A stretch of 64,000 nt of DNA, taken from the NCBI RefSeq assembly GCF_964199755.1, contig NC_133930.1, positions 30,243,571-30,307,570 on the forward strand, in the 5' to 3' direction. Made by a program: the position numbers and the translations under genes. The notes under the pieces are model-generated. The model made no database searches, had not been told where the DNA came from, and was given only the letters and a program-made list of their open reading frames with translations. Numbering within the stretch: the first letter of the stretch is position 1; each line of letters begins with the position of its first letter. This document shows, piece by piece, positions 1-11,928 of the stretch. This DNA comes from Larus michahellis. Its lineage: Eukaryota > Chordata > Aves > Charadriiformes > Laridae.

Positions 1-1915
1 ATTAGAAAACAAGCACCTGTTTTAAACTAATGTCTAGAAAAAGTATCCCTCCAGTTGACTTCAACCCTGCAGAGAGTAATCTAAATGCATGAACATTCTG
101 GCGGAAAAAACGAGACTGCTGAGCATTTCCTGTTACATCCCAAAATCCACACCCCAAGCTTTGTCCTCAGTGTTAAAATAAATAAATGAACAAATGGAGG
201 TAAAGAGCTAGGATGCCCTTCAAAAAGGTGGAGCCTGTCCAGGTGCAAAGCTTGTGCATTATAATAATAATAATAATAATAAACGAAGTTTAAATTCAAG
301 CCAAGGTGGAACTAAGAAGCATTTAGCCATTTCTCTTCAAAGAGGATTATGTAAATTGTCTGAGGGATGAGACAAATGAGGACATTCATGTAGGCCTAAG
401 GGCAGCACTGAAATAGTTAAAATAGTTCAGAACAGAAAAAAATTACAAAAGAGTTTTCTACATACTAAAACACTATATAAATTTGAGTTGGAGGAAGCCG
501 TACTAGGGCTCAGTAAGGATTAAGTGGTTGCCATAGCACTTGATTTGTGTCATCTGTTGCCAGCTGTAATGTGTAAAAGGAATGGCTTATCAGCTGAGCC
601 TGACTCGAGGCCCGATAGGCTGCTTTGGAGCCTGCTGTTCACTCATAACTAGTTTAAATGCCATTAACTACCCAAAAATGAATATTTGGAGTCATGGAAC
701 AAAACCTGCTAAAGTGATTATTACTGCTATTGCAGTAAGATTCAACCATAGTTCTTTCATAGGACTTAAAAGAGTCCCTTTGGCACAAAGATCTAAAAAA
801 GCCTAATCATGACTAAAAGATGGGAGGAAAGGCAGACAAAGCAAAATCAGGTAACAGTGGGAATACTGTCATTTTATTACCTTTCTGATTCATGAATTTA
901 AGTTGATATTTGTTTCCCTTAAATTTTAAATTATGCATGTTTATATTTCCCCTTCTGTTGCAATAGAGGAGATAGTGACACAAAATATCTGAAGGAGTGA
1001 AGAAGGGTGGAGAAAGGTAGAAGACACCTTAGTACAACCGGCAAAACTCAGCGTGTCAGAGTTAAGTGAACGATGAGGTTTCTCATAGGTCTTTCCATTT
1101 TGTATAGCAAGGGACTCTGGCTGAGGCCTGGGAGAACAAGGATGAGGGGGCAGATGAAGCTATAATTTACAGCCTTCATGATCTGTCCACGCTGGCCTTG
1201 AGTACACAGAAAGAGCTGAGAAGCTTCCAAGGGGCAGCCAAAACCCCTCCTGCAAGGGGCTCCCGCTGTTTCTCATGGGGGCTGTGAAACAGGAGGCCTT
1301 GAGCCTCGGTGCTCTTGGCTAGTCCTCGCAGCCCGACTCTGATCTTTTCCAATTACTTCTGTGTTATAGTTCATATTGAATTTATTGTGCTAGGAAACTG
1401 TTTGGCCACAGATGTGAAATTAATAATGAAATAATTAGTAGAGACATGATTTCATTTCTTTCACAGTATTAAAATTATTGTCAGTTCAGTATTTGAGAGT
1501 AAAGGCTGCAATTTGATATTAAAATGGAGAGTGGCAATCTAGTTGAATTAAGCTCTAGCTGTCACCAGAGAGCCTGACCTCTGCAGTCTTATATGGAGAC
1601 CTGTGAGCTAGCTGGCATCACACCTGGTGAGCTTACATGGCAGGAGAGCTTCGTGGCAAAACTGTCATTAATCCCGCAAAAACTCATTCATGCATATTTT
1701 AAAGAGCAAAAATAGTTCAACTAAACCCAGTAGAATGATTGTTGTGTTTAAAGTAAGAACTGAAATATAATAAAATCAAATCAAATCACAGCTGCAGAAC
1801 TAAGCCTGCAAATCTTTCCAGTTGTATAATTAAGTCTTTTTTTTAATGAAAATTAGACATATGTTTAGTCAGGACTGATCCAAAAAATAATTGATTTTCT
1901 TTCCACACTTACAAA
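1..1915. other. Gene-poor flank, no gene seen
   Basis: AT-rich DNA with only short frames whose amino-acid content does not resemble a recognisable protein. It contains a simple ATA repeat (261-282). I see no convincing exon, RNA gene or transposon end before the CR1 that starts near 1916. Confidence 0.5.
261..282. repeat. (ATA)n microsatellite
   Basis: About seven uninterrupted copies of the trinucleotide ATA/TAA. A simple repeat likely to vary in length between individuals. Confidence 0.9.
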
Positions 1916-2159
1916 ATCATAGAATCATGGAATAGTTTAGGTTGGAAGGGACTTTAGAGATCATCTAGTCCCAACCCCGCTGCCATGGGCAGGGACATCT
2001 CCCACTAGACCAGGCTGCTCAAAGCCCCATCCAGCCTGGCCTTGAACAGTTCCAAGGTTGGGGCATCTACAACTTCACTAGGCAACCTGTTCCAGTGTCT
2101 CACTACCCTCATAATAAAGAATTTCTTCCTAACGTCTAATATAAATCTACATTCTTTCA

Positions 2160-2728
2160 TTTTAAAACCTTTTCCCCTATCCTATCGCTACATGCCCTTG
2201 TTAAAAGTCCCTCTCCGGCTTTCTTGTAGGTCCCCTTCAGATACTGGAAAGCTGCTACAAGGTCTCCCTGTAGCTTTCCTTTCTCTAGGCTGAACAATCA
2301 CAACTCTCTCAGTCTGTCTTCATAGGAGAGGTGCTCCAGTCCTCTGATCATCTTCGTGGCCCTCCTCTGGACCCTGTCCAACAGGTCCATGTCTTTCTTG
2401 TGCTGAGGACCCCAACAGTACTCCAGGTGGGGTCTCAGTTTAAAATTATTATCCCTCATCCTATCACTACACTCCCTGACAAAGAGTTCCTCTCCAGCTT
2501 TCTTGAAGGCCCCCCTTAAGTACTGCAAAGCTGCTACAACATGTTCCTGGAGCCTTCTTTTCGCCAAACTGAACAACCCCAAGTCTCTCAGCCTGTCTGC
2601 ATAGGAGAGGTGCTCCAGCCATTTGATCATCTTCATGACCCTTCTCTGGACCCACTTGAGCAGGTCCATGTCTTTCTTATGCTGGAGGCCCCAGAGCTGA
2701 ACACAGTATTCTAGGTGTGTTGTCACAG
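2160..2728 (-). repeat. Tandem duplication inside the CR1
   Basis: Copy one (about 2160-2438) and copy two (about 2439-2728) align from the TTTAAAA start, through cataggagaggtgctccag and caggtccatgtctttctt, to a shared ending. The copies differ at many positions, so the duplication is old or was made from two different CR1 templates. Confidence 0.85.
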
Positions 2729-3536
2729 AAGCTGAGTAGAGGGGCAAAATCACTTCCCTCAACCTGCTGGCCACGCTTCTTTTGATGCATCCCAGGGCAT
2801 GGTTGGCTTTTTGGGCTGTGAGCACACATTGCTGGTTCATGTCCGGTTTTTCATCCACCAATACCCTTAAATTCTCCTGCTCAGAGCTGCTCTCAATCCA
2901 TTCTCTGCCCAGCCGGTATCCACGTTTGGGATTGCCCCAGCCTAGGTGCAGGTGCAGGACCTTACATTTGGTTTTGTTGAACTTCATGAGGTTTTCATGG
3001 TCCCACCTCTCTAGCCTGTCAAGGTCCCTCTGGATGGCATCCCTTCCCTCTGGAGTATCAACCACACCACTCAGCTTGGTGTCAGCTGCAAGTTTGCTGA
3101 GTGTGCACTCAATCCCACTGTCCATGTCCCTGGCAAAGATGTTAAATAATACTGTTCCCAATACAGACCCCTGAGGGACCCCACTCATCACTGGTTGCCA
3201 CTTGGACATCAAAATATTTACAGCTACTCTCTGACTGTGACAATCCAACCAATTCCTTGTCCCCCAAGTGGTCCACCCATCAAATCCATGTCTCTCCATT
3301 TTAGAGACAAGCATGTAATATGGGACAGCATAAAATGCTTTGTACAAGTCCAAGTAGAAGTCAGTCGCTCTTCCCTTATCCACCAATGGTGTAACCCTGT
3401 TGTAGAAGGCCACCAAATTTGTCAGGCATGAATTGCCCTTGGCGAAGCCACGTTGGCTGTCACCGATCACCTCCTTATTTTCCATGTGCCTTAGCAGAGA
3501 TTCCAGGAGGATCTGCTCCATGATCTTGCTGGGCAC
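2298..3536 (-). pseudogene. CR1 ORF2 reverse transcriptase remnant with dead active site
   Basis: An open frame of 412 codons encodes the C-terminal two thirds of a CR1 reverse transcriptase. Recognisable blocks are the [10 protein letters not shown] motif, a degraded polymerase box reading KLAADTKL where intact elements read FADDTKL, and the CR1 C-terminal motifs HLEYC, MDLL..VQRR and [13 protein letters not shown]. The first catalytic aspartate of the FADD box is alanine, and the upstream LDF.KAFD block has become [10 protein letters not shown], losing another acidic residue. The polymerase should therefore be inactive even though the frame is open. The last 47 or so residues repeat the block HLEYC through [10 protein letters not shown] because the frame runs into the duplicated segment. 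This is a transposon fossil, not a host gene. The first methionine given here is arbitrary, because the element is truncated upstream. Confidence 0.85.
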
Positions 3537-6530
3537 AGAGGTGAGAGGTGAGACTGACTGGCCTGTAGTTCCCTGGGTCTTCCTTTTTTCCTTTTTTCCC
3601 TTTTTAAAAATAGGGGTTATGTTTCCCCTTTTACAGTCACTGGGAGCTTCACCAATTTAAGTGAAGAAAGATCTCCTTTAACCTTTACTGACCTTCTTGT
3701 TTGGCCAGATAGTACCTTCATCTCCTCTTGGGATTTCTGTTTTATTTGTAACAGAGCAAGATCCATCCCTCCCATGCAAAAAAGCCAAATTAGGTTGTAT
3801 TTTAGTCTCAGTCATTAGGTATACCTAATACAGCTCCTTTCATTGCTGGACATCTGTAATTGATTCTAGAATTATCCTTGAAGTATTCCTAGTAATCTTC
3901 AACTCTACTCTAAATGTCTAGTATCATAGTTATCAAAAGTGTTCACAGCACAGCACACCATTAGAGCTGTTATTGCTGCTTCATGCAACCATCCCCAAAC
4001 AAGACTCATTATGGGAAAGTGTCACTTGTTACAGTAACCCACACTAGACACAGACGTGTCTGAAAGAAGATAGTATTACAAAGTGCAAAAATCCTCAGCA
4101 GGTATTTATACAATTGATATTTAAAACCCAAGCAAATTCATGTGGATTAGGTTCATATGTAAAACATTATAATACTTCTGAGCTTTGTTATGAAGGACCT
4201 AAAGGTAAAGTGATAGTCGCTTGTGCATTTAGGATACTGAGACAGGTATAATTTCTAAAGTATAGCCTATGGAACAAGGAATAGTTAAATCTGACTCTAA
4301 TTGGAATCTGGCTGTTTAGATAAAATCTGTTCTGTCATTTCTGTTTATCATACTTTATTCTCACCTCTTTGAAAAGTGGTAATGAGGATATTGAAACATT
4401 TTACACTTTTCTAATTGTTAAGTTACCAAAGGTACTGTGCAGTAAATAAAGAAGCCATCTTAGAACATATTCGTAGATAATAATAGGATTTCAGAGAATT
4501 TCCTTAGCATTTTTGTGGATGTATATGTACCAACCTACAGTCTAAAACCATTCTGAGAAATTAACCAGCAGCTTTGTCATTTGTGCAAATTGTTCCTTAA
4601 CTACGCAACAGGGTTAGATGAAATCTGCTTAGGCCTTCATGAAAATTATTGTATCATCACACATACCAACTGAAATCATTCAAACCTGTCATGGATCATG
4701 CTCACACCAAGGGGAGGAAAAGCTAATTTTTATCTATCTTTTGCATGTGATATTAAGATTTAGAAACTGAAAGTAAATACTTTCAGTATTTACTGATCTA
4801 AGTAAATTAGATCAAAGTAAACTCCTGACATGAGTTAATGAATGAATTGGGGGTAAAAAGAAAAAAAAAAGGGAAAGTACAGCTAAGGTTGGAATACACA
4901 GTGCTTTCTAGGACTTCAAGCTAAAGGATTTTTCATTAAGAGTAAACATCATTTTTCCTATCTGCCATATCTCTTTTTTTTTTCTCCATTTTATGTCATG
5001 GCCTCCACTCATGACAATGTTAAAGAAAAGGTAAGAAACCCCAATGGAGAGCATTCAGTAAAGCTTGAAACTCTGTTCACTTTACCTAAGAAGTAGTATT
5101 ACCAGTAGAGTGTTTGTAATAAAGTGGGATGTAAACAGATAACAATAAATTAAGAAATAAGGCTTCTGTATTAATGCAGTTAACCTAGCCAACTAAAATG
5201 GAAACCTCATGGGACTATTGCCTTCTGCCTATCCTTGCTGCTCAAAAATATGTGATCTCAACATAAAATTTCACTGAAATTTTCCAGTATGATGGTATAC
5301 TCATTTTGATCTTACATTTCTATCATTCTCACAAATGGAAGGCAAGTCAATAACGGTATTAAGGAATATCATCCTTGTTTCAGATATTTATCATTACAAA
5401 ACTGAAGCATTTCATTTACACATTTAAAATTGGCTTTTGGCAAGGCGGCAGTTCTACAAAGGAGACTTGGCTATCAAACAATAATGAATAAAGAGCTCCA
5501 CACATTTCCCCATCTGCTTTTCCAATTGTTAAAATAAAAATAACAAATCTGAATGGGAATGAAAATGTTATTTTATACAACATTAGTCTTTGCAACAAAT
5601 GTTTTTGTAATTGTTAAGTCAAAATTTCTTTATCTGAAATCTCCCTCAGTGCTGATCCCATCCTGCGCATTTTACTCTTTTGAGATTGGTCTTGAAAAAT
5701 AGAGGTGCTATTTGACAGAAGCTTAAATAAGGCCTGTGCCTTTGTCTTATGACAGCATAACAGAGGTGATTGGACCATGTCCCCAAAGATCCTATGTCAG
5801 CTGGTGAGCTGTGGTGCCAGGTCCAGCTTCTTCCTGTCAGAAGAAGAAACAGAGATGTAGAAAAACGTGCTCTGTGTTTTTTGCCTAAATTTCTGCCAAT
5901 GTTTGGATTCATAGTTGCAAGAACATTACTGCAGGATACTCAGTACACAGGAATACGCTTAACCAATAGCTAAGCAACATCTGTAACTGAAAAGATGCAT
6001 TACTTACAGGCCATCCATGTAAATTAAATAACAGGCTAAACAAACTGTGGGTGGTAAGTGTGTAGACTCAAAAAGTAGCCTTGACCAGTAACCTTGGGCT
6101 CTTGATACCCTTCTAGTAACTACTAGTCGGATCAAGGTTAAACGTGGAACAAAAGTTACTCCTCTAAAGTGTGCAAGTCTTGGTGTATCCACCAAAACAA
6201 AAATAAAGTTTTATCTCCTGGGCTGGAAGGAACAATCAGCCATATAACTACTGATCTTCTTGATGTTTGGTGAAACCAGTGCTGGCTAGAGACTCTTGGC
6301 TGAAAGAAGCAGGTGCCCTGGCTCTGAGGCATTCATAAGAGAAACCAAAACGTGGTACGATTAAAAGAGACAGCAAATACAATCTAAAGCCAGTGCTCAG
6401 TAGCTGTGACAATGTACATGGAACTGTAGCTCAGGAGCATCAGTTTTCCTTTCATTGAGTGTAGCTACAGGAAAAAATAACAAAGCTGCCTAGTTTTCAT
6501 TATTGTCCCTACCTTCTGATCTTAACAAGG

Positions 6531-6813
6531 CTGGAGTTTGGGGACAGGGGGTATATATCTGAAGATCTTGCAGTCATGCACTGCATCGCTGCACCTGTGG
6601 AGGACCTATAAGCTCCCACTCTCTGTTGTTGTTTGTCAGTTTTGTCCTGCAGTGACCAGCACAGACACCTCCTGTTTCCTGTCCTCTGTGGAGTGCGCAC
6701 ATTAATGTTCATTGTAGCGAAACAAATGGAAGGTGGCTTACTACATTTCCCAAGCTCAAGCAGATGAATGGCTGAATGGCACTCTGATATATATACCCTG
6801 TACCTCCACAGTC
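6531..6813. repeat. Imperfect inverted repeat, possible old foldback element
   Basis: The plus-strand segment 6531-6585, with core gacagggggtatatatctga, resembles the reverse complement of 6764-6813, with core tacagggtatatatatcaga (about 16 of 20 matching in the core). The spacer is about 180 bases. It could be the eroded ends of a small non-autonomous DNA transposon or a chance AT-rich match. Confidence 0.3.
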
Positions 6814-9800
6814 TATTGAAAACTGCAGCGCCTTACGGCTCAGAGATGCTTTCAAGCACCACCTGTTGTCACATGGATGTGTATGCCAGGTCCTCATTAA
6901 AAGTGACTTTCTTAGTTATTTTAGAAATCATAGAAGGAGAAGGGTGTCAGAAGAATTGTGCCCAAAGGAACTGCACATGTAACCAGCATAGTGAAATCAA
7001 GTACCATCCTGTGCATAATTTTGCTCACCATAGCCACAAATTAAATACTTTGCATTTTGCTCTTCCCATGGAACAATAAAAAATCTTCAAAGATTTTGAT
7101 GGGCTGACTTTGTACAGCATATCAGATGGACATATATGTGGTAATCAGTCTCTCTGAGTTTTTTAGGCATATTGGAGAAAAGATTGGAAATTAGGATGCT
7201 GGAGAAGGCCATATGGAGATGTATAAAATCAGAAGATGACGTATGTTCTGTGTGCCTTGCAAACACTCAGAGGAGCTGATTTTACTGTGATATCCATGAT
7301 TCCCAGGGCAGGATCAGCTCTTTACTGATAGCCAAAATTACTCATTTTGATATTAAAGTTTCCATGTGTGGCCTGCCATTTGAAAAATACTTAGCTGTAG
7401 TCACTCAGCCAGAGTAAAATTTGAAGTTGGCAGTGAAAGGAGCTCCCTTGATATACTTATTCAAGGCCTCAGAAATAAAGCAGACATGAAGTTCTTCACA
7501 TGAAATAAACTGCTGTTCAGACACGTGTCATAAATTCTTGCTGTGATTATTCTTCACCTTATATGAGTGATTCTCAGATTTTTTCATACCACATGCATTC
7601 TTTCAGTTAATCAGATTCATGAATCTCCCTTTTAAAATAAGGACAATGGATTGATCACAGCTCTCATATATGCTGTACAATTTCAAGTTGAGAGGCAAAG
7701 CTGAAGTACTCTTTAGTAATAAATAGATGATCTGCATATTTATTTCACCAGAACAATAATGAAAGAAAAAACTGTCAGCCTGATTGTCATCTGCAAAGCT
7801 GTACTTCATGTATCTCAGCACTGAAGATGATGAAAATAGACATATTTATATTAGCACCACCTTCAGTCCAAGCATGAATAATAGGGTGCTTTACTGTTGC
7901 ATACAAGATGCTCTGGAGCTAAGGATATCACTTTAAAATTATACCATTCCTCACGACCAGGGTGGAAAAAAAGAAAAAAAAGAAGAAACAAACAGCTTGG
8001 GCTGACAAACACTGTCAATTCTGTGTTCTGTCTTGTCCTGCCTTGTGCACTTAGGTAACATGATGTAAAAGCTGCATTCTTGCATGTTCATGTTTTGTTC
8101 GAGGACCATCTGCCAGGGGCCAGGAAGAGCTGATTGAGTGCCTGCAAATGCAACTTCGTTCTGCAGAGAAACTTCTCCCAGCCACAGGAAAGGCAGCTCC
8201 ATCTACTGACATTTCTGTCTGTGGGCTCTTTAAAGGTGGAGGAATTACTCAGAAGTGTCACCGAATCTCATTTCCCTGTGGAAATGGTGTTCCCAGGTAC
8301 ACTGAGAAGGTCTTACTAAGCTCTAAAGCTTAAGGTCCACATTAAGGCATATTTTCCATTTCAGGATTTCTCAGTCATTCTATAGATTCACAATTTCTTA
8401 AAATGTGACTTTTTGATAGTAGGAGATCTACCAAAAGCAGTACCTTAGTAGATTTAAAATGAGCTATTGATTTAAATATGCTGTGTCCTGAAATAGCAGA
8501 AGTCTCTATGTTGACTTTTGATCAAGTCATATTTTTTCGTGTTGGAGGTGCTCAAAAACTTATCTTTGTAATCTAGAGCATATTGTGTCTTTCAAAGAAT
8601 TTTTCCCGAAACTGCAAAATTTGTCACATTTGTTTCCAATGCAACATTACTGCATTTGATCCATCAGGGTTTTTTTTTTTTTTGAGACAATACCTGTTGT
8701 ACGCTCAACCCCATTGAGGCGAATAACACTCTCCTTGGGTGGAATCAGGATTTGGATGTGGATGACTCACAACTTCTGAGCAAAGCTTGGTCCACGACCT
8801 CACAAGGACTGCTTCTGGCTGCTGCAGTGCAAGTCAGAGGAACTGAAAGCACACCTTTCAAGTGGCCAAATGTGGAAAGGATGAGAAAATCTGTTGTGCT
8901 GTGAAAAGCCTAGACTGACTGTTGTAATAAGATGTTTGGGTGGGAATGAAAGTTAACTGAGCTTGATCTGAATGCTAATGTAGCTGTAAGTAGGGTTGAC
9001 CTGATTTCTACAGCCTGATTGGATAGGAAATGCACTTATGCAACCTTTATTCTGCTTTTTCTGGGGGAGGGTAGGGATACTGATATCAATATCAAATACA
9101 CAAACATACCTGATTTAAAAAAAAAAAAGTAAATTAATTTTCAAAATTCTATATGCCCCCAGATTTCATAGGATTTTGAATAGGGTGGCTTAAATAACTC
9201 ACTTTGAAAAAGTTAACTTCTAAGTCAGAACAAGCTTGCCTTGTTGATTTTTGTTCCTGGTGCACTCCCTTTCATTAATTCAGTCTATTTTTCAGAGTTT
9301 GATTCACACTTACAAAGGTGAAAATTAGTTTATCCAGCATTAGTGGTAAAGTCTACACTGGTCATAAAATATCCAGTAGATGGCTGTTTAGCTAAAAAAG
9401 GCAATTAGTAGTGCCATATTGATCCCAGCTTGCAAGAGTTAGAACTTTGCTTGCTACGATGAAGAACTGTAATGGCAGAAACAAGAGAGTATCCTAGTGC
9501 CAAGTATGGTGATGTAAGTATTAGCTGGAAAAACAATAGTGCCTGACAGACCGTTAAAAAGAATTTGGAGCTGTGAGTGTGTTTTCCACTAGGATAATGC
9601 CCAGTTCCGTGCAGAAACAAAATTCTCAGGCTGAATCTATACGTAAAGATCGAAATTGCAAACTGTCCTATAGATTGAGGGCAGGTGCCTGAGAGCTTCC
9701 ATACTAGTGGGAGATCTTACTACAGAAGTGCCTTCAGCCAACACCTGAGAAATGACAGAGCAGCACATCTCTAGCTGGGGATATCTGAAGTTTGCAGTTA

Positions 9801-9967
9801 CTGAAAGTTGCAGAATTTTCAGAGGGAGAAAGAAAATGGTGTTGCCAGTCAGAGGTGAGGAGAGTTTGGGGAAAAAGAAGAGATAAAGAGCAATAAAACT
9901 GGTGAGCAGAGGGAATGCCACCTGACAGAACTGGAGCAAGACTAGCACCACCACCAGCACAGCTGAA

Positions 9968-9997
9968 CTTTGTCATCCCGAGGATGGGATGACAAAG
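9968..9997. repeat. Perfect 12-bp inverted repeat (hairpin)
   Basis: Arms CTTTGTCATCCC and GGGATGACAAAG pair perfectly around the six-base loop GAGGAT. It lies at the edge of a GC-richer patch. No downstream T run or adjoining gene suggests a function. Confidence 0.85.
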
Positions 9998-11892
9998 CCC
10001 TGGCTGCTCCCACTGTAGGGGAGGGAGAGAGGAGGAGAATGGCAACAGTGGGAGAGCGAGGCAGATGCTGGGTGAGCCGGCAGGATCTGGGGGGCCGTTT
10101 CTGGCTGTCTCACCCTCCTGGTAACAGGGTCATAGGGACCCAGCCCTACTGGGGTAGCACTGCAGGATGAGGAGCGATGCACAGCTCTTCTGTGAGCCAG
10201 GCCACTGCCACTGCCGGTTTTAGCTACATTTAATGTTTTAGTGGCAGTTGACGAAGTGCTAATTTTCACACTGAAGAGGTAAACATGCCAGCACTTTTAC
10301 CAGAAGGGTATCACAACTGTTGTCAGGTTACGGTGCAAATGGTCCAACTGTGCTGCTGTTGAAAGCAAAGTTTGGAAGAGACCTCCCGTTTCTGTGCCTC
10401 AGAGACACAGGGCTCCCATTCACCAAGGCTGATGTTTGTTTGCCGAGTAGCTTTATTGTGCTTTAGTTCATCATCGGGCTGGAATGCAACTACAGAGTGC
10501 TCAGCACAAGAGGAGCTCATTGTGGTCCAAGGTCGGAAGTGTTATGACAATATAAAATTAATGCTAATTCCATCTCTTTTCTAGGACACAGAGTACACAT
10601 GCTGTAAGTGTAAAGCTTTGGGAGATGTATGCGGCAGCTCCCAAAGGCAAGACAATTTTGTCCACTATTTGTCAGGTGATTAAATGCAACCATGTTGAAA
10701 CTCCTCTCTAATTAAGTTCTCTCACTGTGCAATAAATGCATTCAATTGATTAACTGAGCCAAAGTCTTCATTTTCAGAGGGATAAAACAGCATTGGCTTT
10801 TTTCCATTTTTTTAAAGCAGTTTCACAGAAGCAAGGCTGATGTACAGAATAATTTCAGAATGCATCCAAGTCAAGAAACAAGGGATTAAATGCAAGTGCT
10901 AGAAAGGAAAACAGCATGATGATAGACAGGCAGATTATGCAAAATGATACAAAACCATGGAGCTAGAGGTAAAAAAAAATTTACTCCTCCCCAGAGGAGT
11001 CATTTGTGTAAAGTCTGCTAGCACCACTGCTCAACAAAACAGGATTTTTGTATGTTTTATTAATATTTTTCACTAATGCTTACCAAATTGTGTCACTAAT
11101 TTTTGATTAAAATAGAAAACTCTCCTGCAGATCTCTAAAAATTTCCTGTTACATGAATAAAGGATATGAATGTTATCACATGCTTTCTGAGACACACTAA
11201 TTTTAGAAAAATCAGATCTAATGAAGGCATTTACATTTCTTTCTCATTCAGTTTCTACCCCTCATATCTCTTCCAGTTCTTTATCCCCTTCCTCTCTTGT
11301 GCAATGTTACTATTTCCTGTTCTGTCTTAGTAAGAGAGTTAAGAACTTGAATTTTGCTGTTGGTTTATGTTCTCTTATTATTAAGTCACAGTGAGAGATA
11401 ACTTAAGTTGCTGTAGGTTCACTGAGCCCAAGAAGATACTGCTCCAAAAGAGAGTGTGGACCCATTGCTAGGGACTGTAGTGAAAATGAGGACAGTAGTC
11501 TATTGTCCACAGCAGCTTGATTTAGCAATTTCGGAAAGGCTCAGGAAAGTACACTGCTTCATCATTAGCTGTTGAACAATTCCTGAAGTTGATGGGAATT
11601 TGATGCAGAGAAATATTGGAGACTAAAACTCTTAAGTAAGTTTAACGCCTATGTGTTATTTTATGACATGTCAAGAAAATGAGGATGCAAAAATTATGTC
11701 TGCATAGGTTTGTAAAAATCCATTTTTTTCTGTTCTGGCCTTCTCTCACTCCACAAAAAGACACAAAATTTTATGGTTTTATTTTATACTCCTACTTTGC
11801 TAGGCCTCAGTTTCTTGAGAATCTTTAAACTATCAACAACATGAAAACAGTTGTTTAATCCGAAACGATATTGGAAATAGGTGGCATAGAAA

Positions 11893-11928
11893 CACACTCT
11901 AAAGTGTGTGCACACTCTAAAGTGTGTA
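11893..11928. repeat. Tandemly duplicated palindrome, 2 x 18 bp
   Basis: Two adjacent 18-base units, cacactctaaagtgtgtg and cacactctaaagtgtgta, differ only in the last base. Each unit is itself an inverted repeat, CACACT-ctaa-AGTGTG. Confidence 0.9.

Larger units (their letters stand above)
1916..3653 (-). mobile_element. CR1 LINE, 5'-truncated, internally duplicated
   Basis: Read on the minus strand, this is the 3' half of a CR1 non-LTR retrotransposon. It begins near 3653 in the reverse transcriptase region of ORF2 and ends near 1916 with the CR1 3'UTR and the terminal motif seen on the plus strand as atcatagaatcat. The 3'UTR has the usual CR1 landmarks (plus-strand ttggaagggactt, then ccatgggcaggga). 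The element is unusual because the stretch 2160-2438 is repeated at 2439-2728, so the C-terminal RT coding region and the start of the 3'UTR occur twice in tandem. Similarity over the whole length makes the family assignment secure; the exact subfamily cannot be given without a repeat library. Confidence 0.93.

Noticed and set aside
2331..3431. Plus-strand frames across the first CR1
   Set aside because: Antisense reading of CR1 ORF2; the minus-strand frame explains the sequence.
9637..10269. Overlapping open frames of about 100 codons on both strands
   Set aside because: Slightly GC-richer DNA gives open frames in several registers at once; none has recognisable motifs or splice signals that fit together.
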